From: Streptomyces peucetius
GTDB taxonomy: Bacteria; Actinomycetota; Actinomycetes; Streptomycetales; Streptomycetaceae
Reading direction: 5' to 3'
NCBI RefSeq assembly: GCF_025854275.1
Contig: NZ_CP107567.1
Coordinates: 5,146,001-5,210,000, forward strand
Length of the DNA: 64,000 nt
Positions 16,740 through 24,805 of this stretch are shown one piece after another (within the stretch, counting starts at the first letter, position 1; each line of letters starts with the position of its first letter). Under the pieces are notes generated by a model. That model was not told the DNA's origin. It saw only the letters and a program-made list of their open reading frames with translations, and ran no database searches. The position numbers and the translations under genes were made by a program.

Positions 16740-17684
16740 ATGCCACTCACCGTCCGGCCCGCGACGCTCGCGGACGCACCCGCCGTCTGTGCACTGCTGA
16801 ACGCCGCCGACGTCGCCGAGATCGGCCACCCGGACACCGAGCTGCACACGGTCGAGACCGATCTGGCCCACCCCGAGATCGACCTCGCCCGGGACTCGTG
16901 GCTGGTGCACGAGGACGGTGACCTCCTGGCGTACGGAATCCTGTGGAGCGACTCGGGGCAGGGCGACATCGGCGTCGACCACTACGTCCTGCCCGGCCGG
17001 CCGGATGCCGCCCTGCCGGTCCTCGAGCGGATCGAGGAGCGCGCCGCGCGGAAGGCCGCGGCGGCCCGCGCGGAGCGGGCCGTGCTGCACCTGAACCTCA
17101 ACGTCCGGCCCACGCTCGACACCGCGCTGCTCGTGACGCGCGGCTGGCGTACCGTCCGTCGCCACCAGGTCATGACACGTCCGCTGACCGCCGCCGACCG
17201 GCCCTGTGAGCCGCCAGCCGGAGTGTCGCTGCGCGACTGCGTCGCGGATGCGGACCACCGGACGGCCCACGCGCTGGTGGAGGAGACCTTCGCCGAGCAC
17301 TTCGACCACCACCCGCGCAGCTACGAGCAGTGGCTGGCGGACACCGGCCCCCGCGACCGGTCGCTCATGTGGATCGCCTCCGTCGAGGGCGAAGGCGACG
17401 TGGCCGTGCTGCTGACCCGGAACGACAAGGAGACCATGGGCTGGATCGGCAATCTCGGGGTGCGGAAGGCGGCACGGGGCCGTGGACTCGGCGGCCATCT
17501 GCTGCGCCACGCCTTCGCCGTGTACGCAGCCCGCGGCCGGGACACCATCGGCCTGGCGGTGGACACGCAGAACGAGAGCCGGGCGCTGGCCCTCTACGAG
17601 GCGCACGGGATGACCCTGCACTACGCGATCGACACATGGGAGCTGATCCTGCCGGTGCCGGCTCCCGCCACACGGGCGACCTGA
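16740..17684 (+). CDS. Tandem-domain GNAT acetyltransferase
   Basis: This 314-residue protein has two GNAT-like halves. The C-terminal half carries the acetyl-CoA loop VRKAARGRGLGGHLL (about 240-254) and NESRALALYEAHGM near 284. The N-terminal half keeps the fold pattern but has no clear RxxGxG loop, so it is probably structural. The same layout occurs in mycothiol synthase and relatives, yet there is not enough to call it MshD. The start is the ATG; a GTG 33 bp upstream is the alternative, and neither has a strong ribosome site. Confidence 0.75.
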   Translation: MPLTVRPATLADAPAVCALLNAADVAEIGHPDTELHTVETDLAHPEIDLARDSWLVHEDGDLLAYGILWSDSGQGDIGVDHYVLPGRPDAALPVLERIEERAARKAAAARAERAVLHLNLNVRPTLDTALLVTRGWRTVRRHQVMTRPLTAADRPCEPPAGVSLRDCVADADHRTAHALVEETFAEHFDHHPRSYEQWLADTGPRDRSLMWIASVEGEGDVAVLLTRNDKETMGWIGNLGVRKAARGRGLGGHLLRHAFAVYAARGRDTIGLAVDTQNESRALALYEAHGMTLHYAIDTWELILPVPAPATRAT

Positions 17685-17718
17685 AAATGCGTTAGGTCCC
17701 TTGTGGAGTGATATTGGG

Positions 17719-17734
17719 CCCAAGTCGACTTGGG
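17719..17734. promoter_or_regulatory. 16-bp perfect palindrome just upstream of opp operon 2
   Basis: CCCAAGTCGACTTGGG is fully self-complementary. It ends 5 bases before the GGAGG ribosome site and 16 bases before the ATG of the second binding-protein gene, in a spacer of only 66 bp that must also hold the promoter. It could be an operator or a translational control hairpin. No match to a regulator box that I know. Confidence 0.55.
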
Positions 17735-17750
17735 ATCTAGGAGGCACTCC

Positions 17751-19379
17751 ATGCGCGGAGCCACCCACGTGAAGTGGGCCGCATGCGCGGTCGCCGTCGT
17801 CCTCGCGGCGGCGGGCTGCGGCGGTGGGAGCGACAGCGGCGGTGGTGGGGCCGACGGGATCGTGAGTTCCTCGTGGGGCGACCCGCAGAATCCGCTGGAG
17901 CCCGCCAACACCAACGAGGTGCAGGGCGGCAAGGTCCTCGACATGATCTTCCGCGGTCTCAAGCGGTACGACCCGAAGACCGGTGAGGCCGAGGACATGC
18001 TCGCCGAGAGCATCGAGACCACCGACTCGGTCAATTTCACGATCACCGTCAAGCCCGGGTGGAAGTTCAGCAACGGAGAGGCCGTCACCGCCAGGTCGTT
18101 CGTGGACGCCTGGAACTACGGGGCGCACCTGAAGAACAATCAGCGCAACGCCTACTTCTTCGGCTACATCGACGGGTACGACAAGGTCCACCCGGAGGAG
18201 GGCGAGGCGACCGCCGACACCCTGTCAGGGCTCAGGGTCACCGGCGACCGGACCTTCACCGTGAAGCTCTCCCAGAAGTTCTCCACCTGGCCCGACACCC
18301 TCGGCTACGCGGCGTTCGCCCCGCTGCCGAGAGCGTTCTTCGACGATCACGACGCCTGGCTCGCCAAGCCCGTCGGCAACGGCCCGTACACCGTCGACTC
18401 GTACGCCAGGGGCTCCCAGATGTCCCTGCGCCGCTGGGACGGCTACATGGGGCCCGACAAGGCGCAGAACGGCGGCATCGACCTCAAGGTCTACACCGAC
18501 AACAACACGGCCTACACCGACCTGATCGCCGGCAACCTGGATCTCGTCGACGACGTACCCGCCTCCCAGCTCAAGAACGTGCAGGCCGACCTCGGCGACC
18601 GGTACATCAACAGTCCCGCCGGCATCATCCAGACGCTCGCCTTCCCCTACTACGACGACGACTGGGACACCCCCGACGGGGCGAAGCTCCGCACCGGCCT
18701 GTCCATGGCGATCAACCGCAAGCAGATCACCGACACCATCTTCCAGCAGACCCGCACACCGGCGAAGGACTGGACCTCACCGGTGCTCGGCGAGGAGGGC
18801 GGCTACGACCCGCCCCTGTGCGGCACGGCGTGCGAGTTCGACCCCGCCCGGGCGAAGCAGCTGATCGCCGAGGCCGGCGGTCTGCCGGGCGGACGGATCA
18901 CGATCTCGTACAACGCCGACACCGGCTCCCACAAGGACTGGGTCGACGCCGTCTGCAACTCCATCAAGAACGCCCTCGGCAACGACCGGGCGTGCGTCGG
19001 CAACCCGATCGGCACCTTCGCCGACTTCCGCAACCAGATCACCCAGTCCAAGATGTCCGGGCCCTTCCGGGCCGGCTGGCAGATGGACTACCCGCTGATC
19101 CAGAACTTCCTCCAGCCGCTCTACTACACCAACGCCTCCTCCAACGACGGCAAGTGGAGCAACAAGAAGTTCGACGACCTGATCGATCGCGCCAACGCCC
19201 AGACCGACCCCGCGCAGGCCGTCGAGACGTTCAAGGAGGCGGAGAAGGTCGTACGGGACGAGATGGCCGCCATCCCGCTCTGGTACCAGAACGGCAGCGC
19301 CGGCTACTCCGAGCGCGTCTCCAACGTCGCGCTCAACCCGTTCAGCGTTCCTGTCTACGACCAGATCACGGTCAACTGA
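17751..19379 (+). CDS. Oligopeptide ABC transporter substrate-binding lipoprotein (opp operon 2)
   Basis: This 542-residue SBP_bac_5 lipoprotein is a paralogue of the one at 10255. The signal opens MRGATHVKWAACAVAVVLAA, and the lipobox AAAGC ends at Cys23. The shared core segments AWNYGAHLKNN and KPVGNGPYTVDSY show the relationship. ATG has GGAGGC 6 nt upstream. Codon bias is weaker than in the first copy, suggesting lower expression. It resembles the BldKB developmental peptide-binding lipoprotein at least as closely as copy 1 does; which copy is the functional equivalent cannot be settled here. Confidence 0.9.
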   Translation: MRGATHVKWAACAVAVVLAAAGCGGGSDSGGGGADGIVSSSWGDPQNPLEPANTNEVQGGKVLDMIFRGLKRYDPKTGEAEDMLAESIETTDSVNFTITVKPGWKFSNGEAVTARSFVDAWNYGAHLKNNQRNAYFFGYIDGYDKVHPEEGEATADTLSGLRVTGDRTFTVKLSQKFSTWPDTLGYAAFAPLPRAFFDDHDAWLAKPVGNGPYTVDSYARGSQMSLRRWDGYMGPDKAQNGGIDLKVYTDNNTAYTDLIAGNLDLVDDVPASQLKNVQADLGDRYINSPAGIIQTLAFPYYDDDWDTPDGAKLRTGLSMAINRKQITDTIFQQTRTPAKDWTSPVLGEEGGYDPPLCGTACEFDPARAKQLIAEAGGLPGGRITISYNADTGSHKDWVDAVCNSIKNALGNDRACVGNPIGTFADFRNQITQSKMSGPFRAGWQMDYPLIQNFLQPLYYTNASSNDGKWSNKKFDDLIDRANAQTDPAQAVETFKEAEKVVRDEMAAIPLWYQNGSAGYSERVSNVALNPFSVPVYDQITVN

Positions 19380-19451
19380 CGGCGGAAGGCACCCGCCCCG
19401 CGCACCCGCATCGCCGGGCCGGTGCCCCTTCCCCGACCCCCGGAGCCGTTC

Positions 19452-20375
19452 ATGGGACGTTATGTGATCCGGCGTCTGCTGCAGATGATCCCCGTCTTCT
19501 TCGGCGCCACCCTGCTGATTTTCCTCATGGTCAATGTGATGGGCGACCCCATCGCGGGACTGTGCGGAGAGCGGCGGTGCGACCCGGCGACAGCCGCCCG
19601 GCTGCGCAAGGAGTTCGGCCTCGACATGCCCGTCTGGCAGCAGTACGCGACCTACATGGGCAACGTCTTCACCGGGGACTTCGGCACCGCCTTCAACGGC
19701 CAGAAGGTCACCGAGCTCATGGGCGAGGCGTTCCCGGTGACGATCAGGCTCACCCTGGTGGCCGTCGTCTTCGAGATCATCATCGGCATCGCCCTCGGCG
19801 TCGTCACCGGCCTGCGCCGCGGCCGCCCCGTCGACAGCGGGGTGCTCCTGTTCACGCTCGTCGTCATCTCGGTGCCCACGTTCGTCACCGGTCTGCTGCT
19901 CCAGCTGCTCCTCGGCTACAAGTGGGACATCATCGACCCGTCCGTCTCCACCGACGCCAGGCTCGACGAACTGATCGTCCCCGGTCTGGTGCTCGCCTCC
20001 GTCTCGCTCGCCTATGTCACCCGGCTGACCCGCACCTCCATCGCGGAGAACAGCCGCGCCGACTACGTCCGCACCGCCAAGGCGAAGGGCCTGCCGCGGA
20101 GCCGGGTGATCCGCAAGCACCTGCTGCGCAACTCCCTGATCCCGGTGGTCACCTTCATCGGCACCGACGTCGGCGCCCTGATGGGCGGCGCGATCGTCAC
20201 CGAGCGGATCTTCAACATCCACGGGGTCGGCTATCAGCTGTACCAGGGCATCCTGCGGCAGAACACACAGACCGTCGTCGGCTTCGTCAGCATCCTCGTC
20301 ATCGTCTTCCTCGTGGCGAACCTGCTGGTCGACCTGCTGTACGCCGTTCTGGACCCGAGGATCCGCTATGCCTGA
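19452..20375 (+). CDS. Oligopeptide ABC transporter permease, OppB type (opp operon 2)
   Basis: This 307-residue permease opens MGRYVIRRLLQMIPVFFG, nearly the same as the first copy, with about six helices and the EAA loop SRADYVRTAKAKGLPRSR. Cys residues in the first periplasmic loop (CGERRC) are not present in copy 1. The ATG is preceded by GGAG; the frame is open further upstream, but the family N-terminus fixes the start. The spacer to the binding-protein gene has only a weak, bulged hairpin, unlike operon 1. It ends in the same 8-bp ATGCCTGA overlap. Confidence 0.92.
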   Translation: MGRYVIRRLLQMIPVFFGATLLIFLMVNVMGDPIAGLCGERRCDPATAARLRKEFGLDMPVWQQYATYMGNVFTGDFGTAFNGQKVTELMGEAFPVTIRLTLVAVVFEIIIGIALGVVTGLRRGRPVDSGVLLFTLVVISVPTFVTGLLLQLLLGYKWDIIDPSVSTDARLDELIVPGLVLASVSLAYVTRLTRTSIAENSRADYVRTAKAKGLPRSRVIRKHLLRNSLIPVVTFIGTDVGALMGGAIVTERIFNIHGVGYQLYQGILRQNTQTVVGFVSILVIVFLVANLLVDLLYAVLDPRIRYA

Positions 20376-21366
20376 GCCGCAGCAGAATCCGCATTTCGAC
20401 GACCCCGCCCACTTGGCCGTCGCCGCCACCGGAGCGGGCGGCGCGACCAATCTGGCGATGAGCGAGGGCGAGACGCTGGAGCAGACACCCGACGGCCCCG
20501 AGGGCACCGGGCCGGCCGCGAAGCCGCGCAGCCTCTGGTCGGACGCCTGGCGCGATCTGCGGCGCAACCCGGTCTTCATCGTCTCGGCCCTGGTGATCCT
20601 CTTCCTGATCTTCATCTCGCTGTGGCCCTCGGCGATCGCCTCCGGCAACCCGCTCACCTGCGACCTCGCCAGGGCCCAGGAGGGCTCCCAGCCCGGACAC
20701 CCGTTCGGCTTCAACGGACAGGGCTGCGACGTCTACACCCGTACCGTCTACGGTGCGCGCGCCTCCGTGACCGTCGGCGTCTGCGCCACCCTCGGCGTGG
20801 CGCTGCTCGGCTCGGTGCTCGGCGGGCTGGCCGGCTTCTTCGGCGGCGCCTGGGACGCCGTCCTGTCCCGGCTCACCGACATCTTCTTCGGCATCCCCGT
20901 GGTCCTCGGCGGCCTGGTGCTGCTGTCCGTGATCACCAGCACCACGGTCTGGCCCGTCGTCGGTTTCATGGTGCTGCTGGGCTGGCCGCAGATCTCCCGT
21001 ATCGCCCGCGGCTCCGTCATCACCGCCAAGCAGAACGACTACGTGCAGGCCGCCCGGGCGCTCGGCGCCTCCAGCTCACGGATGCTGCTGCGGCACATCG
21101 CCCCCAACGCCGTCGCCCCGGTGATCGTGGTGGCGACCATCGCGCTTGGCACCTACATCTCGCTGGAGGCGACGCTCTCGTTCCTGGGCGTCGGCCTCAA
21201 ACCGCCGACCGTCTCCTGGGGCATCGACATTTCGTCGGCCTCCCCGTACGTCCGTAACGCGCCGCACATGCTGCTGTGGCCCGCCGGGGCCCTGGCGGTC
21301 ACGGTGCTCGCGTTCATCATGCTCGGCGACGCGGTGCGCGACGCCCTCGACCCCAAGCTGCGCTGA
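20368..21366 (+). CDS. Oligopeptide ABC transporter permease, OppC type (opp operon 2)
   Basis: This 332-residue permease has an N-terminal tail of about 60 residues, the RSLWSDAWRDLRRNPVF signature before helix 1, and the EAA loop KQNDYVQAARALGAS. The first periplasmic loop is short with two Cys (CDLARA, GCDVY), different from copy 1, as expected for a diverged substrate path. It overlaps the OppB-type gene by 8 bp. Confidence 0.92.
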   Translation: MPEPQQNPHFDDPAHLAVAATGAGGATNLAMSEGETLEQTPDGPEGTGPAAKPRSLWSDAWRDLRRNPVFIVSALVILFLIFISLWPSAIASGNPLTCDLARAQEGSQPGHPFGFNGQGCDVYTRTVYGARASVTVGVCATLGVALLGSVLGGLAGFFGGAWDAVLSRLTDIFFGIPVVLGGLVLLSVITSTTVWPVVGFMVLLGWPQISRIARGSVITAKQNDYVQAARALGASSSRMLLRHIAPNAVAPVIVVATIALGTYISLEATLSFLGVGLKPPTVSWGIDISSASPYVRNAPHMLLWPAGALAVTVLAFIMLGDAVRDALDPKLR

Positions 21367-21385
21367 CCGAAGCTGAGGAGCCGCC

Positions 21386-22414
21386 ATGCCCGCCACGTCC
21401 TACGAGGCCGTGATGCCCGCTCAGCCCGACGCCTCCGGCAGCCTGCTCGAGGTACGCGGCCTGCACGTGGAGTTCCGTATGCGGGACGGGGTCGCCAAGG
21501 CGGTCAACGGTGTCGACTACACCGTCGACGCGGGCGAGACGCTCGCCGTGCTGGGCGAGTCCGGGTCCGGCAAGTCCGTCACCGCGCAGGCCGTCATGGG
21601 CATCCTGGACATGCCGCCCGGCCGGATCACCGGCGGCGAGATCTTCTTCAAGGGCCAGAACCTGCTGACGATGCGGGAGGAGGACCGGCGGAAGATCAGA
21701 GGCGCCGGAATGGCCATGATCTTCCAGGACGCCCTGTCCTCCCTGAACCCGGTCCTGAGCGTCGGCGACCAGCTCGGCGAGATGTTCGTCGTCCACCAGG
21801 GGCTGTCGCGCAAGGACGCGAAGGCCAGGGCGGTCGAGCTGATGGACCGGGTCCGCATCCCCGCGGCCAAGGAGCGGGTCGGCCAGTATCCGCACCAGTT
21901 CTCCGGGGGCATGCGCCAGCGCATCATGATCGCGATGGCGCTCTCGCTGGAGCCCGACCTGATCATCGCCGACGAGCCGACCACGGCCCTCGACGTCACC
22001 GTGCAGGCGCAGGTCATGGACCTGCTGGCCGAGCTCCAGCGCGAACTCGGCATGGGGCTGATCCTGATCACCCACGACCTCGGGGTCGTCGCCGACGTCG
22101 CCGACAAGATCGCCGTCATGTACGCGGGCCGGATCGTCGAGACGGCCCCCGTCCACGACATCTACCGCGCACCCGCCCACCCGTACACCAAGGGCCTGCT
22201 CGAGTCGATCCCGCGCCTGGACCAGAAGGGTCGGGAGCTGTACGCGATCAAGGGACTGCCGCCGAACCTGATGCACATCCCCTCGGGCTGTCCCTTCCAC
22301 CCGCGCTGCCCGATGGCCCAGGACGTGTGCCGGACCGATGTACCACCGCTGTACGAGGTGGACGAGCGGCGCGGGAGCGCCTGCCACTTCTGGGAGGCGA
22401 CGCTCCATGGCTGA
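21386..22414 (+). CDS. Oligopeptide ABC transporter ATPase, OppD type (opp operon 2)
   Basis: This 342-residue ATPase is closely similar to the operon 1 copy across the whole nucleotide-binding domain. Walker A is GESGSGKS, the signature FSGGMRQR, Walker [13 protein letters not shown], and the C-terminal oligo_HPY segment [17 protein letters not shown] with GAGGAG upstream. It overlaps the OppF-type gene by 8 bp. Confidence 0.93.
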   Translation: MPATSYEAVMPAQPDASGSLLEVRGLHVEFRMRDGVAKAVNGVDYTVDAGETLAVLGESGSGKSVTAQAVMGILDMPPGRITGGEIFFKGQNLLTMREEDRRKIRGAGMAMIFQDALSSLNPVLSVGDQLGEMFVVHQGLSRKDAKARAVELMDRVRIPAAKERVGQYPHQFSGGMRQRIMIAMALSLEPDLIIADEPTTALDVTVQAQVMDLLAELQRELGMGLILITHDLGVVADVADKIAVMYAGRIVETAPVHDIYRAPAHPYTKGLLESIPRLDQKGRELYAIKGLPPNLMHIPSGCPFHPRCPMAQDVCRTDVPPLYEVDERRGSACHFWEATLHG

Positions 22415-23495
22415 GGCGATCCTCGAGGTCCGCGACCTGTACAGGCACTACCCGCTCACCAGGGGCGTCCTTTTCAAGAAGCAGGTGGGCGCGGTCAAGG
22501 CGGTCGACGGCGTCGACGTGGACCTGTACGCCGGCGAGACCCTCGGCATCGTGGGGGAATCGGGCTGCGGCAAGTCCACGCTCGCCAGGATGCTGGTCCA
22601 TCTGGAGCGGCCGACGGCAGGCACCATCCGGTACAAGGGCGAGGACATCACCAGGCTGTCGGGGCGTGCGCTGAAGGCGGTGCGGCGCAACATCCAGATG
22701 GTGTTCCAGGACCCGTACACGTCGCTCAACCCGCGGATGACGGTCGGCGACATCATCGGGGAGCCGTACGAGATCCACCCGGAGGTCGCCCCCAAGGGAT
22801 CGCGCCGGCAAAAGGTCCAGGACCTGCTGGACGTCGTCGGGCTCAACCCGGAGTACATCAACCGCTATCCGCACCAGTTCTCCGGCGGCCAGCGCCAGCG
22901 CATCGGCATCGCCCGGGGGCTCGCCCTCCAGCCGGAGGTCATCGTCGCCGACGAGCCGGTGTCCGCGCTGGACGTGTCGGTGCAGGCGCAGGTCATCAAT
23001 CTGCTGGAGAAGCTGCAGGACGAGTTCTCGCTCAGCTATGTGTTCATCGCCCACGACCTGTCGATCGTCCGGCACATCTCGGACCGGGTCGGGGTGATGT
23101 ACCTCGGACGGATCGTGGAGATCGGCAGGGACGCCGAGATCTACGACCACCCCACGCACCCGTACACGCAGGCGCTGCTCTCCGCGGTCCCGGTGCCCGA
23201 CCCGGAGGCGCGAGCACCGGGTGGGGGTCCCCCCGGCGAAGCCAGGGGGAGGATCATCCTCACGGGGGACGTGCCGTCACCGACCAGCATTCCGTCCGGC
23301 TGCCGCTTCCGGACCCGCTGCTGGAAGGCGCAGGAGCGGTGCGTCGTGGAGGTGCCGCTGCTGGCCGTCCCGGAACATCTGCGGACGGCCGAGGGGTCCG
23401 TGCAGCACCCGTCGGCCTGCCACTTCGCGTCGGAGATGCATGTGGTGCCCGGCGGACCGGAGCGCGGTGACGACGACGGTGCGAAGACGCTGTGA
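22407..23495 (+). CDS. Oligopeptide ABC transporter ATPase, OppF type (opp operon 2)
   Basis: This 362-residue ATPase has Walker A GESGCGKS, signature FSGGQRQR and Walker [13 protein letters not shown]. It lacks the N-terminal extension of copy 1. Near residue 275 it carries an in-frame insert of about eight residues (roughly APGGGPPG) made by a G/C palindromic repeat at 23219-23252, just before the conserved RIILTGD. The start is the ATG inside the OppD-type gene with GGGAGGCGA upstream. It is the last gene of the operon. Confidence 0.93.
   Translation: MAEAILEVRDLYRHYPLTRGVLFKKQVGAVKAVDGVDVDLYAGETLGIVGESGCGKSTLARMLVHLERPTAGTIRYKGEDITRLSGRALKAVRRNIQMVFQDPYTSLNPRMTVGDIIGEPYEIHPEVAPKGSRRQKVQDLLDVVGLNPEYINRYPHQFSGGQRQRIGIARGLALQPEVIVADEPVSALDVSVQAQVINLLEKLQDEFSLSYVFIAHDLSIVRHISDRVGVMYLGRIVEIGRDAEIYDHPTHPYTQALLSAVPVPDPEARAPGGGPPGEARGRIILTGDVPSPTSIPSGCRFRTRCWKAQERCVVEVPLLAVPEHLRTAEGSVQHPSACHFASEMHVVPGGPERGDDDGAKTL
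23219..23252. repeat. G/C palindromic repeat inserted inside the oppF-type gene
   Basis: The segment has runs of G and C that fold as CCCCCGGC-GAA-GCCAGGGGG. It shares the word GGTGGGGGTCCCCC, in reverse complement, with the repeat element at 43.1-43.4 kb. It adds whole codons, so the gene stays intact. It resembles the short palindromic repeats scattered through Streptomyces genomes. Confidence 0.5.
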
Positions 23496-23594
23496 GTCGG
23501 CGTCAAATCTGTTAACACCGCGGCAACTCGGGCGAAGCGGCTCCGATATACGGACCGGGCATCCTGAGGAACGTACGGCCGTGCGGGTGCCGTA

Positions 23595-23630
23595 GACCGG
23601 CCGGGTCCGCGCCCGCGGACCCGGCCGGTC
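23595..23630 (+). terminator. Terminator of opp operon 2
   Basis: A perfect inverted repeat of 17 bp (GACCGGCCGGGTCCGCG at 23595-23611 with 23614-23630) lies about 100 bp after the last opp gene. The nominal loop is 2 nt, so the top of the stem will be open. No gene is seen in 23496-23714. Confidence 0.75.
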
Positions 23631-23714
23631 GTTCGTACCGCCTGTGCGCCGGTGTCCGGAACTGTCCGATCGTCGCCTTGTTTCGCCCGTTACCACCCCG
23701 GCAGGATCGGCGGC

Positions 23715-24794
23715 GTGACTCTTACGCGGGGGGCCCGGATCACCGGAGCGGCGCTGTGCGGCGTGCTCGCGCTGATCACCGGGGCGTGGATCGCCAGGGA
23801 CATGTCGGTGACCGGCGGACTCGCCGACTTCTGGGCGCAGTGGTCGTACGACACCCGGTACCACATGCGGATGTCCGTGTTGGTCAGCTCGCCGGTCGAC
23901 GCGGTGCTGGTCGCCGTGTACGCCGGCACGGCGGTCGCCGCGCTGCGCTCCTCGGCCGCCGCAGCCGCGCTGATCGCGACCGCGGTCTTCACCCTCGCCG
24001 TCCGGCTGCCGAGCCTGTGGGTCCTGACCGCCTCCTGGGCCTACCTCCAGCCCACCGAGTCGCTGCGCGCCCGCGGCCTGCTCAGCACCTTCGCCGTACT
24101 CGGGCTGGCCGTGGGACTGGTGATCACCGCGCTGGCCGGCGGACGCCCGGCGGAAGCGGACGGTCGCGGCGCCGGTTTCCGGGCGGGTGCCGCCCGGCCG
24201 ACCACGGCCGTCGCCTGGCTCGCCGGAGCGCTGCTGCTGCTGGACGCCACGGTGGTCACCGCGTGGCAGATCCGCTTCGGATACCAGGTCGGCCCGGCCG
24301 TCTTCGTCGACAACCTGGTCGGCGGTGAGCGGGTGGCACAGCGGCTGCTCGCCCCGCCGGCCGGCTGGCTGGCGGCCACCGTCGTGATCCTCTGCGTGAC
24401 GGCGGGCATCGGCCTGCTCGCCAGGGCCGCCTTCTCCCGCCCGCTGGGCCTGGTGCTCGCGGCGGTCGTCGTCATGGCGGGAGCGGTCGGGGTCGACACC
24501 GTCCTCCGGTACCGGCTGCTGGAGAACTTCGAGCTGGTGTCGCTGGAGCGCCAGCTGATCACCGTTACCTCGTTCTTCGAACTGATCGCCGGGGCCGCGC
24601 TGATCGTGCTGCTGCTGATGCGCGGCGAAAGCCGGCCCGCGGACGACTCCCCGCCCGGCGCGCACCGGTTCCCGGCGGGGTACGGGTACGGATATCCGCC
24701 GGCCGGGCCGGCGTACGGGTATCCGGGGCCTTCCGGCGGCCACGGACCGCCGCAGGGCCCGCCGCCGCCCTCGTCACCGCCGCCGAACTGGTGA
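23715..24794 (+). CDS. Multi-pass membrane protein with Gly/Tyr/Pro-rich tail
   Basis: No function is recognised. This 359-residue protein has about seven hydrophobic helices and a cytoplasmic-type tail (last 50 residues) rich in GYGYPP and PPPP repeats, a low-complexity end common in actinobacterial envelope proteins. The GTG start was chosen because it precedes a short basic segment and the first helix; AGGA lies 9 nt upstream. The frame is open about 20 codons further upstream. It converges on the S9 peptidase gene with an 11-bp gap and no clear terminator. Confidence 0.6.
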   Translation: MTLTRGARITGAALCGVLALITGAWIARDMSVTGGLADFWAQWSYDTRYHMRMSVLVSSPVDAVLVAVYAGTAVAALRSSAAAAALIATAVFTLAVRLPSLWVLTASWAYLQPTESLRARGLLSTFAVLGLAVGLVITALAGGRPAEADGRGAGFRAGAARPTTAVAWLAGALLLLDATVVTAWQIRFGYQVGPAVFVDNLVGGERVAQRLLAPPAGWLAATVVILCVTAGIGLLARAAFSRPLGLVLAAVVVMAGAVGVDTVLRYRLLENFELVSLERQLITVTSFFELIAGAALIVLLLMRGESRPADDSPPGAHRFPAGYGYGYPPAGPAYGYPGPSGGHGPPQGPPPPSSPPPNW

Positions 24795-24805
24795 CCGGCC
24801 GCTCC

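Noticed and set aside
16740..17684. Calling the tandem GNAT protein mycothiol synthase (MshD)
   Set aside because: Domain layout agrees, but the N-terminal acetyl-CoA loop and MshD-specific residues are not recognisable, and it is not near mshB.
14817..18191. Very long leftward open frame (over 1100 codons) across opp operon 1 and the GNAT genes
   Set aside because: It is antisense to six well-supported genes. Long antisense frames arise from the high G/C third-position bias, and its translation has no family motif.
10255..23495. Naming either opp operon bldKABCDE
   Set aside because: Both operons are BldK-like, but the gene order I recall for bldK places a permease before the binding protein. 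Orthology cannot be decided from this window alone.
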